Under the pieces are notes generated by a model. The model saw only the letters and a program-made list of their open reading frames with translations. It ran no database searches and was not told where the DNA came from. From contig CAWECB010000002.1 of assembly GCA_963807465.1 (NCBI GenBank), positions 124,001 through 188,000 of the forward strand: a stretch of DNA of 64,000 bases. The letters run 5' to 3'. The DNA is from CAWECB01 sp963807465 (GTDB taxonomy: Bacteria; Patescibacteriota; Minisyncoccia; Minisyncoccales; Minisyncoccaceae). Shown piece after piece: positions 26,394 to 35,828 of the stretch (positions are counted from its first letter, which is position 1; each line of letters starts with the position of its first letter). A program made the translations under genes and the position numbers.

Positions 26394-26501
26394 CTAATGG
26401 AGCGGAACATAAACCGAAAAATAATAAACTATCGAGAGAACGACCACCAACAGGAGGATAATAACGCTTATCTTATTCATTAATTTATCAAAGTCAATCA
26501 T
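26394..26501 (-). CDS. Possible small single-span membrane protein (35 residues)
   Basis: Starts MIDFDKLMNKIS and continues as one hydrophobic segment of about 20 residues (IILLLVVVLSIV and on) to a TAG stop. The layout, charged start then one membrane helix, is plausible for a real small protein. There is no clear ribosome site, and I know no family. Confidence 0.4.
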   Translation of the reverse strand: MIDFDKLMNKISVIILLLVVVLSIVYYFSVYVPLH

Positions 26502-26528
26502 AATCGTTGTTTGTATTTATTAATTATA

Positions 26529-27089
26529 TTATTCGCCCAAGATGACCATCGCCGCCCTGTATTTAGGCCTAATGATCCTTTTTGAACTTTCAAAGTATAA
26601 TTGGTTCCATTTGTTCTCCAGCTTTCTTCTTACCGAAACCCTAGCCTCGCCCTGGGTATTATTCTCGTAAATAAAGGCTGCTTTGAATATTCCCGGTATA
26701 TTGTCGAAATTGCTTATGGCATCAGCATCGGCCACGATCTTTTCTTCAATGGTCTGCGGATCATTGCTCTGCGATCCCCGGTGACTCAGAATGCACTTCT
26801 TTACTAATTCTATCTTTTCCTCTGGATAATTCAACTTTCTCAGCTTTTCTTCGGCTATCTTAGCTCCGGTGATGTGATGGTTTTCCCTGCCATGGACTAT
26901 TGATCCGATATCGTGGAGCCAGGCCGCGATTAAAATCACTTCCTTATCTCCTCCCAGTTCATCCGCCAGTTCTCCAGCATATTTGACCATAGAAATAAAA
27001 TGGTAGACAAAAGGCTCGTAGCCATATTTGCTGTCCGGCTTTAAGCACTCCTTTTCGACAAAATCCTTTATGGTTTCAACGATATCCAT
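26529..27089 (-). CDS. HD-domain phosphohydrolase
   Basis: 186 residues with the HD signature: an early His, AAWLHDIGS near residue 60, HHITGAKIAE, and later DADAISNF. These are the metal-binding residues of the HD superfamily (YfbR/YpgQ-like proteins of uncharacterised specificity). It probably removes phosphate from a nucleotide or related compound. It lies ten bases downstream of the DUF3850 gene. Confidence 0.88.
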   Translation of the reverse strand: MDIVETIKDFVEKECLKPDSKYGYEPFVYHFISMVKYAGELADELGGDKEVILIAAWLHDIGSIVHGRENHHITGAKIAEEKLRKLNYPEEKIELVKKCILSHRGSQSNDPQTIEEKIVADADAISNFDNIPGIFKAAFIYENNTQGEARVSVRRKLENKWNQLYFESSKRIIRPKYRAAMVILGE

Positions 27090-27098
27090 GACATAAAA

Positions 27099-27371
27099 TT
27101 ATGATTTATCGTTAAGCTGGATAACCATCAGGCCATTTTTTTCTATTGCCTCTTTCTGCCCAAAAGCATTTAAATCCAATCTTAAAACGTAATCAACTAG
27201 CCTTTCCAAGCTTCTGCCCGTATATTCCTTGGTCTTAGGGTCCCATTCCTCCAGAATAATTGTATCCCCTTCTTTTATGTCAAAATCTGCAAGCCTTAAG
27301 TCGAATTTCTTCTTCCCCGATTTTACGAGTTCAAATAATTCGGGCCAGGTTTTCTTTTTTATTATTGTCAT
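27099..27371 (-). CDS. DUF3850 / ASCH-like protein
   Basis: A 90-residue protein that fits DUF3850, an ASCH-like small beta-barrel fold: KTWPELFELVKSGKKKFDLR near the start, then GDTIILEEWDPKTKEYTGR. ASCH-type domains are thought to bind RNA or nucleotides. It sits three bases after secA on the same strand. Confidence 0.75.
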   Translation of the reverse strand: MTIIKKKTWPELFELVKSGKKKFDLRLADFDIKEGDTIILEEWDPKTKEYTGRSLERLVDYVLRLDLNAFGQKEAIEKNGLMVIQLNDKS

Positions 27372-27374
27372 AAT

Positions 27375-29829
27375 CTATTTTCCTTTTCCACAACACTTCT
27401 TATACTTCTTCCCGCTTCCGCAAGGGCACGGGTCGTTTCTTCCGACTGCTTCCTTCTTGGCCGCACTGTCTCCCCTGTCTCCGGAAATAATCTGCATCTG
27501 GGTCGGAACTGGTTTAGTATTAATGGTAGCGTGCATAATGCTCTCTACGACCATCTTTTCGTAATTTTCCATTAGTTCCTTAAACATCTTATGGGCCTCC
27601 TTTTTGTATTCCACAAGAGGATCCCTCTGTCCGTAAGCCCTTAATCTCACGGAATCCTTAAGGCTTTCCATGTTTTCCAAATGCTCGATCCACAATGTGT
27701 CTATTACTCTTAATCCCGCCACTTTCTCTATCTGCCTCATGTTCTCTACCTCCACTTCTTTTTCTTTCTTCTCGTAATCTTCTTTGCTGTGTCCGTATTT
27801 TTCCGACAAAGCCACCATCTCTTCTCTTAATTCTACTTTGCCAGACTTTTCAAGCAATTCAACTCTTTTTGAATAGACTATTTCCCTTTGCTTGTTCAAA
27901 ACATCATCGTATTCTAAAACATGCTTTCTGGCATCAAAATTCATCCCTTCTATCTTACTCTGGGCCGATTCAATGCTCCTTGAAATTAACCCGTTCTCGA
28001 TGGGCATGTCTTCAGGGATATTGAATCTCTCCATAATTCCCTTAATCCTGTCTCCCCCGAATATCCTTATAACCTCATCTTCCAAGGATACGAAGAATTT
28101 GAGTCGTGCCGGGATCTCCCTGCCTTCCCGTTCTACCTCTTAATTGATTATCTATCCTCCTCGCCTCATGTCTTTCCGTGCCTATCACATGCAAGCCTCC
28201 AAGCTTTTTTACTTTTTCATTCTCTTCCAGGGTCGATGGTTTTCCTCCTAAATATATATCGACACCCCTGCCAGCCATATTGGTGGCTATAGTAACCGCA
28301 CCCTTCTTTCCGGCTTGAGCTATAATCTCTCCTTCTTCCTCATGATGTTTGGCGTTCAAAACCTTGTGGAAAACGCCATCTCTCGACAAGATCATGCTTA
28401 AGTATTCGTTCTTCTCAATAGAGGTCGTTCCGACCAGGACCGGCTGGCCCAGCTTATTCTTCTCTTTTATCTCTTCGGCAACAGCCCTGAATTTGGCCTG
28501 TTCGGTCTTGTAAATCTTATCCGGCAAATCTTTTCTTATTGTCGGCTTGTTGGTAGGAATCACGACAACATCCAGCTTGTAAACCTTGTCGAATTCTTCA
28601 GCTGAAGTTTCCGCCGTTCCCGTCATCCCGGACAGCTTCTTGTACATCCTAAAATAGTTCTGGAAAGTAATCGAAGCCAGGGTAAGCGATTCGGGCTGTA
28701 TCCTAACTCCTTCCTTGGCCTCGATTGCTTGATGAAGCCCTCCCGACCATCTTCGCCCAGGCATCATCCTTCCTGTAAATTCATCGACAATAATAACTTC
28801 GCCGTTCTTGACAACGTAATCTTTGTCTTTTTTAAAGAGAATCTCCGCCTTCAGTGCCTGCTCCAGATGGTGCAGGTATTTTATACCTCTCTCGTCATAA
28901 ATATTTCCCGCATTCAATATGTTCTCAATCTTGTCTATTCCTTTTTCGGTCAAAGTAACCGCTTTCATTTTTTCGTCAACCTCATAATCGTCAATCGCCT
29001 TCAGTCTTGGGATGATCCTCGCGAATTCGATATACCAATTGGAGCTTTCCGTGTCCGGAGCGGAAATAATCAAAGGAGTCCTCGCTTCGTCAATTAAGAT
29101 AGAATCAACTTCGTCAACAATCGCGTAATTGAACCCTCTCTGGACTTTCTGTGTCAAATCGTAGACCATATTGTCTTTGAGGTAGTCAAATCCGAATTCG
29201 TTGTTCGTCCCATAGGTAATGTCCGCATCGTATGCTTCCTTTCTCGTACAGGGCCTTAAAAAGTCTTCCACGACCAAGAATCCTCCGAGTTCGTCTCGTA
29301 TCTTGTCTTTTTCTCCAGCCTCTTTTTTAAACGCAGGATCGTACAGAAAAGACTGCTCATGGTTCAAAACCCCGATTGACAATCCGAGCGCATCATAAAT
29401 CTGACCCATCCAAACCGCGTCTCTTCTGGTTAAATAATCGTTAACCGTTACTAAATGACAACCCTTTCCTTCAAGAGCGTTAAGATACAGCGGTAAGGTG
29501 GCCGTCAATGTCTTTCCTTCTCCAGTTTTCATCTCGGCGATTTTACCCTGATGCAGAACCATCCCCCCTATAAGCTGGCACTCGAAATGCTTTTGGTTTA
29601 AAGTCCTTTTACCCGCTTCTCTCGCCAAAGCAAAGGCTTCGGGTAAGACGTCATCAAAAGATTCGCCATTCTTGATCCTCTCCTTAAGTTCTTTTGTCTT
29701 ATCCTTGATTTGCTCGTTGGAAAAAGCAGCGAACGTGGATTCGAGTAAATTGATATCCTCAATAACTGGGCTGACCTTCTTTACGTATTTAGTATTGGCG
29801 TTGCCGAAAAGGCTGTCTAAAACTGACAT
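27375..29829 (-). CDS. secA: Preprotein translocase ATPase SecA, one frameshift
   Basis: The motor of the Sec export pathway. The first frame (28,075-29,829) carries GMVLHQGKIAEMKTGEGKT, DEVDSILIDEARTPLI, and NMAGRGVDIYLGG up to RGRTGRQGDPG. The second (27,375-28,085) continues with EDEVIRIFGGDR, the helical scaffold and the C-terminal zinc SEC-C motif RNDPCPCGSGKKYKKCC. The break at about 28,090 needs only one base removed from an AAA run to give FVSLEDE. Because SecA is essential, this is most likely a sequence error. Intact length is about 818 residues. Confidence 0.93.
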
Positions 29830-29873
29830 ATTATGTCTTAATTATACCCTAATATACTATATTAATAAATAAA

Positions 29874-29891
29874 GAAGGGCAAGAGCCCTTC
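29874..29891 (-). terminator. Terminator after hpf
   Basis: Arms GAAGGGC and GCCCTTC around AAGA, followed on the minus strand by TTTATTTATT. It lies between the hpf stop codon and the secA start. Confidence 0.75.
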
Positions 29892-29917
29892 ATAATACTT
29901 AATATCAAAACAAAATC

Positions 29918-30286
29918 TTATTCCTCTCCCGATTCCTTCTCCTTTACCTTCGACAGTTTTCTTCTCCTTATCCCCGTGGCCAATTTTTCTTTGTATTTGT
30001 CGAATTGTACCTCCAGTTCTCCCTTGGCTTCGACTACGGAGGCTTGAATACTTTCCCTTTCGGAAACCCCGCGTAACATTTTTCCTCCCGGAACCTGAAT
30101 TTGGATTTCCGCCCTAAAAATATCTCCAGTCTTATGATGTTTCGTCGTCCTGCCAACCTCGACCTCAACAACAGCGTCAAAATCTTTGGGCAAGAATTTA
30201 TTTAAGCTCTTCACTTTCTTATCTATGAAGGACCTTAATAATTGATTATGGACTATGTTTGTATTCTTTATCTTTATTGTCATCAT
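29918..30286 (-). CDS. hpf: Ribosome hibernation promoting factor family protein
   Basis: About 122 residues of the HPF/YfiA family. The start MTIKIKNTNI matches the family's first strand, then a helix (LLRSFIDKKVKSLNKF), VEVEVGRTTKHHKTGDIFRAEI and a second helix. It binds the 30S decoding centre and silences ribosomes in starvation. The C-terminus is a basic tail, without the long-form dimerisation domain. An ATG 33 bases upstream is less likely because the family starts here. No strong ribosome site is seen. Confidence 0.85.
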   Translation of the reverse strand: MMTIKIKNTNIVHNQLLRSFIDKKVKSLNKFLPKDFDAVVEVEVGRTTKHHKTGDIFRAEIQIQVPGGKMLRGVSERESIQASVVEAKGELEVQFDKYKEKLATGIRRRKLSKVKEKESGEE

Positions 30287-30305
30287 ATTTTGGGTTGTTT
30301 TAGCT

Positions 30306-30330
30306 AAAACAACTCGCATGGAGTTGTTTT
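30306..30330 (-). terminator. Hairpin after the lysine-rich peptide gene
   Basis: Arms AAAACAACTC and GAGTTGTTTT around GCATG. It follows the stop codon of the small lysine-rich gene and ends in TTTT on the minus strand. Confidence 0.65.
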
Positions 30331-30337
30331 AGAGAGA

Positions 30338-30424
30338 CTATCTTTTCTTCTTTCCAGCCTTCTTCTTAGCAGCTGGTTTCTTCTTAGCAACTTTTTTCTT
30401 AGCTGCCTTTTTCTTTGTAGCCAT
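30338..30424 (-). CDS. Tiny lysine/alanine-rich basic protein (28 residues)
   Basis: A complete short frame from ATG at 30,424 to TAG at 30,338. The product is almost only Lys, Ala and Gly, with repeated AAKKK-like units and one proline, starting MATKKKAAKKK. It resembles the tails of histone H1 and of long HU proteins, which bind DNA or RNA without a fixed fold. Similar tiny basic proteins occur in other Parcubacteria as I recall. It is followed by a hairpin. Role unknown; nucleoid or ribosome binding is a guess. Confidence 0.6.
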   Translation of the reverse strand: MATKKKAAKKKVAKKKPAAKKKAGKKKR

Positions 30425-30517
30425 TTTTTTAAAAGGATTAATTTTTATAAATCGACCTTTTTCTGAGCTAAAATATTTTCAAATTCTCTCTCTGTATATA
30501 TTTTCGGCTTATTTAAA

Positions 30518-31525
30518 TTATTTGTCAATAGCTGAAGGGCCTAAAATCATAATTTCTTCTTTGAGGTCGATTGAAAATTTTTCCTTCACCATTTTTTTCA
30601 CCAGATTTATAAGTTCAAGGACATCTTTTGAGCTTGCATTGCCGAGATTGATTATAAAATTTGCATGCTCTTCGGAAATTTTAGCTTCTCCCACCTGTTT
30701 TCCCTTTAATCCGCAACTTTCGATCAAAAATCCAGCTGGAATAATTCCTTTTTCACTGAAACCTTTCAGCTCCAGATTAGATTCAACAATACTTTCATTA
30801 ATTTTCCCCTGATAATTTCTAAAGATAGAGCCAATTGAGAACCCTTTGGGCTGTTTTCCTTTCCTTTTGTTTATATTTTCGCTCAATCTTGCCTTAACCC
30901 CTTCCGAATCTTCCTTCTTCATCTTCAATGTCGCAGAAAGTATTACTAGATTATGATTACCCTTAAAAATGCTCTTCCGGTATCCAAACAAACAATCATT
31001 TTGCTTCAATTCTTTTTCTTCCACCTTGCCGTTGGAAACATCTAAAACACTGATGCTTACGACATCGTCGGAAATTGATTGGCTAAAAGCTCCCGCATTG
31101 CCGTTAATAGCCCCTCCCAACGTTCCGGGAATCCCCACTGCCCATTCAAGACCAGTGAATTCTTTTAAGTCGTTAATTAAAAAAAACAAGGGCACGAAAG
31201 CATCTACTTTAATAATGTAAAAACCGTTCCCGGCTTCTTCTTTTTCTATTAAAATCTTCTCCCTGGATAAATCCTTTATTCCGTAAACCACAACTAAGCC
31301 GTCAAAACCTTCGTCTAGAATTAACGTATTGCTTCCCCCTCCTAAGACATTAAAAGGAACATCCGATTCCGTCACTCTCTCGATTATTTTCTTTAATTCA
31401 TTCTTATCCGACGTCCTTAAAAAATATCTTGTCCGACCGCCAATCCTAAACGTTGAATAATCTCTCAAGGAAACATTTTCCTCCATTCTCGGAAATTCAT
31501 TTTTTAATTTTTGAAAATTATCCAT
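30518..31525 (-). CDS. murB: UDP-N-acetylenolpyruvoylglucosamine reductase MurB
   Basis: A 335-residue FAD enzyme that reduces UDP-GlcNAc-enolpyruvate to UDP-MurNAc using NADPH, an early step of peptidoglycan synthesis. TFRIGGRTRYF at the start, LGGGSNTL, GIPGTLGGAINGNAGAF, GYRKSIFK and GSIFRN in order are MurB features. The C-terminal EEHANFIINLGNASSKDV holds the catalytic Glu. The extra loop typical of type I enzymes is absent, so it is the short type. Confidence 0.95.
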   Translation of the reverse strand: MDNFQKLKNEFPRMEENVSLRDYSTFRIGGRTRYFLRTSDKNELKKIIERVTESDVPFNVLGGGSNTLILDEGFDGLVVVYGIKDLSREKILIEKEEAGNGFYIIKVDAFVPLFFLINDLKEFTGLEWAVGIPGTLGGAINGNAGAFSQSISDDVVSISVLDVSNGKVEEKELKQNDCLFGYRKSIFKGNHNLVILSATLKMKKEDSEGVKARLSENINKRKGKQPKGFSIGSIFRNYQGKINESIVESNLELKGFSEKGIIPAGFLIESCGLKGKQVGEAKISEEHANFIINLGNASSKDVLELINLVKKMVKEKFSIDLKEEIMILGPSAIDK

Positions 31526-31602
31526 AATTATTTTATCTTACCAAAATTAAGGAAATAAAAAAAGGGTAGACAGTTTTCACCATCTTTGTAAACTAAAATT
31601 CT

Positions 31603-33501
31603 TTAAATCCCCTTTAATTCTTTTATCTTCTCCGCAGTCGTCGAATTCATCGGGTTCAGTTCAAATGCTTTCTCGTATTTCACTAAAGCCTCTGCGTTTT
31701 CCCCTTTTATTTCCAGAAGCCTCCCTTCGGCAAGATAAATATCTTCATTCTGCGGAGCCAGATTTTCGGCTTTTGCATATACACTCAAGGCATCATCCGT
31801 TCTGTCTTCCGTCAAATAATTTGTATTTTCGTAGACCAGACCAAGGTTCTGCCAGCTCTGGAAATTGTTAGGATCCCTGTTGCAGGCAAAATTAGCAATG
31901 CCTTCGGCTTTTAAAACTAAATTCTTAATTTCCTGCTTCTGCTCATCCTGCTTCTCTTTGGTCGTCCATTTTTCAGTAAAGACTTGGCTGGCTTGTATGA
32001 GATACAGCTGTGAAAGGCTAATGTAATTATCGCTGGTTTTCCATATCTGCGAAGCCTTTTCCATGCTACTGATTGATTCTGTAATGTCTCCGCCAGCTTT
32101 AAAGTTGTCAACCGCCTTTTCGTAAAGGACTTCCGATCTGTAATAGTTTACAAAATTGAAAATAACGAATAATAAAATGATAAATATCAAAGTAAAGACC
32201 GTTCTCGCTATGTTCTTCGAATAATCAGCGATTTCTATCACCGTTTCGTCGCTTCTCTGCTGACCCACCCATAATCCTAAGGGTAGAAAAATGAAAATGA
32301 GCGCTATCGCATCTATTTTGTAAAAAAACAGTAAAAGCGAAGAAGAAAAAACGACCGGAAAGAGAATGTCATTGACGTTGATCGAAAAATCCTTCTCCCC
32401 CCTTTTAAAACTAAGAAAGTATCTGAATCCTTGAAAGTAGAAAACTAATATTATGGAAAGCAATGAAAGCATTCCCAGTAATCCCGTCGTGGCTAAGAAA
32501 GTAAAGACGGGGATCGATCCCTGGTCGAATATTAACGAGCCCAATCCTATCTGATTCAAATCTTTGTCTTTATATAAAGAGAACTGGTAGGCAAAAGTGG
32601 ATGGGCCCGTCCCAAGGAAGAAATCTTTGGTATTCGCCGTCATTGTCTTTTCCGCGATGTTCCAGCTGTCAGAGTACGACAGCCTCGGCTCCGGCGTATT
32701 CGAGTTGAGCTGATTTGGCAGGAAAAACAACGATAGGAATACGACAAGAAAAACCAATGACAATAATGACCGCCTGCTTCTCATGTCAAAATTGTTCTCC
32801 ATAATGCTCCTCCAGAAAACAAAAAACATCCCGATGGAAACAAAGAACCAAGAAATCTTAAAATCCATCAGAAACAAAGCCATTATGAACAAAATGAAGA
32901 AAACTCCGGCAGAGGCTATCTTGATAATGTTGAAAGAAGAACGGCTTCCTCTGAAATAATTGATGTTATTGAATATAAAAGAAACGAGGGTCGTCAAAGC
33001 AAGCGATATCACTATGGCTGATGGTTGCAAACTATCAAAAAGGCCCATCTTTATCGCGGCAAAATTCTGGATAAAAAACAATATCGACAAAACCGCCGAA
33101 CCGCCGATAAAGCATTCTAAAATATTGATCACATCCCTCCTCTTGGGAGTATTGACCGATAAGAAGAATATCAAAACACAAACGATTAAAAATAGAAATG
33201 AGTCAGTCTGATCGACCCCGCCCCAGAAGCTCAAGAATAAGTTCTTGGAAAGCAGTGTGGATATTCCGATAATTATCAAAAATAAGCACACAAGCCTCTG
33301 AATCCATCCGTCCTTAAAGATTATCTTCCGGTCGAAGAACGTTTTGATTATGAGGATAAGGAACATCAAAGCAGAAAAGGTTACTAGAAAAAACTTCTGG
33401 TCTAAAATACTGGAAACCATGGTCTTGGGAATGAAAAAGAAAGGTAAAATAAAAACAAAAAGGCAGAAAAAGTATTTCGATAGCTTATTCAAGTTAATCA
33501 T
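31603..33501 (-). CDS. O-antigen ligase-like membrane protein with C-terminal TPR domain
   Basis: 632 residues: about 11 membrane segments to residue 430, a large outer loop with GTGPSTFAYQFS (a Wzy/WaaL-type segment), then a soluble part with tetratricopeptide-like repeats (NFKAGGDITESISSMEKASQ, NLGLVYENTN, EALVKYEKAFELNPMN). Such proteins join sugar chains to lipid or protein acceptors. The combination with TPRs is common in Parcubacteria. It could be a polysaccharide ligase, polymerase or oligosaccharyl transferase. Confidence 0.78.
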   Translation of the reverse strand: MINLNKLSKYFFCLFVFILPFFFIPKTMVSSILDQKFFLVTFSALMFLILIIKTFFDRKIIFKDGWIQRLVCLFLIIIGISTLLSKNLFLSFWGGVDQTDSFLFLIVCVLIFFLSVNTPKRRDVINILECFIGGSAVLSILFFIQNFAAIKMGLFDSLQPSAIVISLALTTLVSFIFNNINYFRGSRSSFNIIKIASAGVFFILFIMALFLMDFKISWFFVSIGMFFVFWRSIMENNFDMRSRRSLLSLVFLVVFLSLFFLPNQLNSNTPEPRLSYSDSWNIAEKTMTANTKDFFLGTGPSTFAYQFSLYKDKDLNQIGLGSLIFDQGSIPVFTFLATTGLLGMLSLLSIILVFYFQGFRYFLSFKRGEKDFSINVNDILFPVVFSSSLLLFFYKIDAIALIFIFLPLGLWVGQQRSDETVIEIADYSKNIARTVFTLIFIILLFVIFNFVNYYRSEVLYEKAVDNFKAGGDITESISSMEKASQIWKTSDNYISLSQLYLIQASQVFTEKWTTKEKQDEQKQEIKNLVLKAEGIANFACNRDPNNFQSWQNLGLVYENTNYLTEDRTDDALSVYAKAENLAPQNEDIYLAEGRLLEIKGENAEALVKYEKAFELNPMNSTTAEKIKELKGI

Positions 33502-33505
33502 AATA

Positions 33506-34756
33506 CTATTTTATATTAATTGCTGCGCTTTGCCCAGCCACGTATCCTGTAGTCCAACAGAGCTGGAGATTATACCCGCCACACGGCCCATCGAGATTGA
33601 TTACTTCCCCGGCGAAATAAAGATTGTGGATTATCTTCGACTTCATCGTCTTCGAGTCCACTTCTTTAAGAGAAACCCCGCCGTGGGTCGCCATGGCCCG
33701 ATCGAAACCGAGAAGCCCGACAATGCTGATATCTATCTTCTTAATAGTCTTGGATAACTTCTGTCGTTCTTCTTTCGCTAAATCTAACCCTTTCTTATTA
33801 GACTTTATTCCGGAAAAATAAATGATATGGGAAACTAGCCTATCTGGCAGAATGTCTTTGAGGACATTCTCTAGTAATTTATTCTTGTTTATATCCACGA
33901 TAGCCTGGATTTCTTTCTCCAGTTCGTTATTATTCTTTTCCGGCATCAAGTCCAAAACCAGCTTAACCTTCCCTTTTTCTATAAGATCGCCGATTATCCT
34001 GCTCATGTTTAATATTAACGGCCCACTCAGTCCAAAATGGGTTAATATTACCTCTCCTATCTCTTTATGCTTAACCTTTCCATCTTGAACAACGGAAACT
34101 CCGACTCCCTTCAGAGAAAGTCCCTGCAGTCTCTTTAGCCATGCTTCTTTGATTTCCAGGGGCGCAAGGGCAGGCTTGGGCTTAATTATGCTATGCCCCA
34201 TTTCTATAGCCCATTCAAAACCGCTCCCCGTTGACCCCGTAACAGGATACGACCTCCCACCAACCGATAAAATATAATTATGGCCTTTTATTTCTTTTCC
34301 GTTGGAAAGCAAAATACTTTTAATAACATTATTCTCCGTTTTAATCTTCAAAACCTCGGCTCCGGTCATTACTGTTACACTGTTTTTCTTAAGCAAAGAC
34401 ATTAGAACGTCCAAAACGTCCTTAGCATTATCAGAATGAGGAAAAATGTTGTTACCTTTTTCTATCTTCAATTTTAATCCGTTCTCTTCAAAAAAAGAAA
34501 TTGTTTTCCGGGTATTAAAAACAGAAAAAGGGGATAAAAGAAAATCCCCTTCTTTGCCGAAATTACGCGCTAATTCTTTATCTCCCCCATTGTGAGCGAT
34601 GTTACACCTTCCGTTGCCGGTTAGTAGAAGCTTTGTCCCCAGCCTAGTATTCTTCTCCAACAAAACAACCCTGGCTCCAGCCTGGCCAGCCCTTATCGCC
34701 GCCATCATTCCGGCGGGACCTCCTCCTATTACGACTACGTCAAAATTGTTTTCCAT
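33506..34756 (-). CDS. HI0933/YhiN-type FAD-dependent oxidoreductase
   Basis: A 416-residue flavoprotein. GGGPAGMMAAIRAG at the start binds FAD, then NGRCNIAHN, SVGGRSYPVTGSTGSGF, and a C-terminal ATHGGVSLKEVD and FAGEVINLDGPCGGYNLQLCW. These are signatures of the HI0933 family, whose substrate is not known. It lies one base after ychF. Confidence 0.92.
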   Translation of the reverse strand: MENNFDVVVIGGGPAGMMAAIRAGQAGARVVLLEKNTRLGTKLLLTGNGRCNIAHNGGDKELARNFGKEGDFLLSPFSVFNTRKTISFFEENGLKLKIEKGNNIFPHSDNAKDVLDVLMSLLKKNSVTVMTGAEVLKIKTENNVIKSILLSNGKEIKGHNYILSVGGRSYPVTGSTGSGFEWAIEMGHSIIKPKPALAPLEIKEAWLKRLQGLSLKGVGVSVVQDGKVKHKEIGEVILTHFGLSGPLILNMSRIIGDLIEKGKVKLVLDLMPEKNNNELEKEIQAIVDINKNKLLENVLKDILPDRLVSHIIYFSGIKSNKKGLDLAKEERQKLSKTIKKIDISIVGLLGFDRAMATHGGVSLKEVDSKTMKSKIIHNLYFAGEVINLDGPCGGYNLQLCWTTGYVAGQSAAINIK

Positions 34757-34757
34757 A

Positions 34758-35825
34758 TTATTTTCCGCTTTTTATCTCAATGACGTCTCCGTCGGAAACG
34801 ACGTATTCTTTACCCTCGGTTCTAATGAGTCCTTTCTCGCGTGCGGGAGCAAATCCCCCAGCTTCAAGAAGTTTCTGCCAATCGATGGCTTCTGCACGGA
34901 TGAAGAATTCTTCAAAATCGCCGTGGATCGCCCCGCCAGCCTTCGGCGCCTTATCTCCCTTCTTGATCGTCCAAGCCCTAGTCTCGTCGGGCCCAGTGGT
35001 AAAAAAAGTGATCAAATTCAAGAGCTTGTATGACTCCCTTATAAGTTGATTAATTTTCGGCTCCGGAGACAATCCGAAAGCTTCCCTTTCTTCTTTCGTC
35101 ATTTCAGAAGCATCCGCTTCGGTCAAAACATCCATGACGACATACGGCCAATTATTTTTATTAAAGACGTTCCTTACTTCATCAGTAATATCTTTCTCTT
35201 CTCCGTTAAAAAGATAGAGCCTCGGCTTAGAAGACAATAATTGATAACTCTTGATTATTTTTTCTTCTTCCTCGCTCCAATCTAAACCGAACAAAAGTTT
35301 GCCCTCTTTCAACAAGGCCAAAACTTTATTCAGTACTTCCTGTTCCTTAGCGGATTTCTTATCCCCAGATTTTACCTCCCTTTCAAGGGAAGATATCCTT
35401 TTTTCGACCGTTTCCAAATCTTTTAGAATCATCTCCATATCCAATATCTCCTTATCCTTTAAAATATCTATACCCGGTCTCGTATTGACAATATTCTCAT
35501 TCTTAAAAGCCCTTAAGACGTAGATGATTGCATCCACCTCCCTAATATTCGCCAAGAATTTGTTACCCAAGCCTTCACCCTTACTCGCCCCCTCCACTAG
35601 TCCGGCAATATCCACGAACTCAATAGTGGTGTATATCTTCTTCGCCGAATGGGTCAATTCCGCCAGCTTGTCTACTCTGCTATCGGGAACGGCAACAACC
35701 CCGACATTGGGGTCGATGGTACAAAAAGGATAGTTAGCCCTATCCACCTGCTTTTTGGTTATAGCTTGGAATAAAGTGGACTTTCCCACATTAGGAAAAC
35801 CGACGATTCCGATATGAAGTGACAT
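34758..35825 (-). CDS. ychF: Ribosome-binding ATPase YchF (Obg family)
   Basis: 355 residues with GFPNVGKSTLFQAIT, DIAGLVEGASKGEGLGNKFL and a C-terminal TGS-like domain ending in YVVSDGDVIEIKSG. YchF prefers ATP over GTP because its G4 motif is altered; it binds ribosomes and takes part in stress responses. Length is normal. Confidence 0.95.
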   Translation of the reverse strand: MSLHIGIVGFPNVGKSTLFQAITKKQVDRANYPFCTIDPNVGVVAVPDSRVDKLAELTHSAKKIYTTIEFVDIAGLVEGASKGEGLGNKFLANIREVDAIIYVLRAFKNENIVNTRPGIDILKDKEILDMEMILKDLETVEKRISSLEREVKSGDKKSAKEQEVLNKVLALLKEGKLLFGLDWSEEEEKIIKSYQLLSSKPRLYLFNGEEKDITDEVRNVFNKNNWPYVVMDVLTEADASEMTKEEREAFGLSPEPKINQLIRESYKLLNLITFFTTGPDETRAWTIKKGDKAPKAGGAIHGDFEEFFIRAEAIDWQKLLEAGGFAPAREKGLIRTEGKEYVVSDGDVIEIKSGK

Positions 35826-35828
35826 TTT

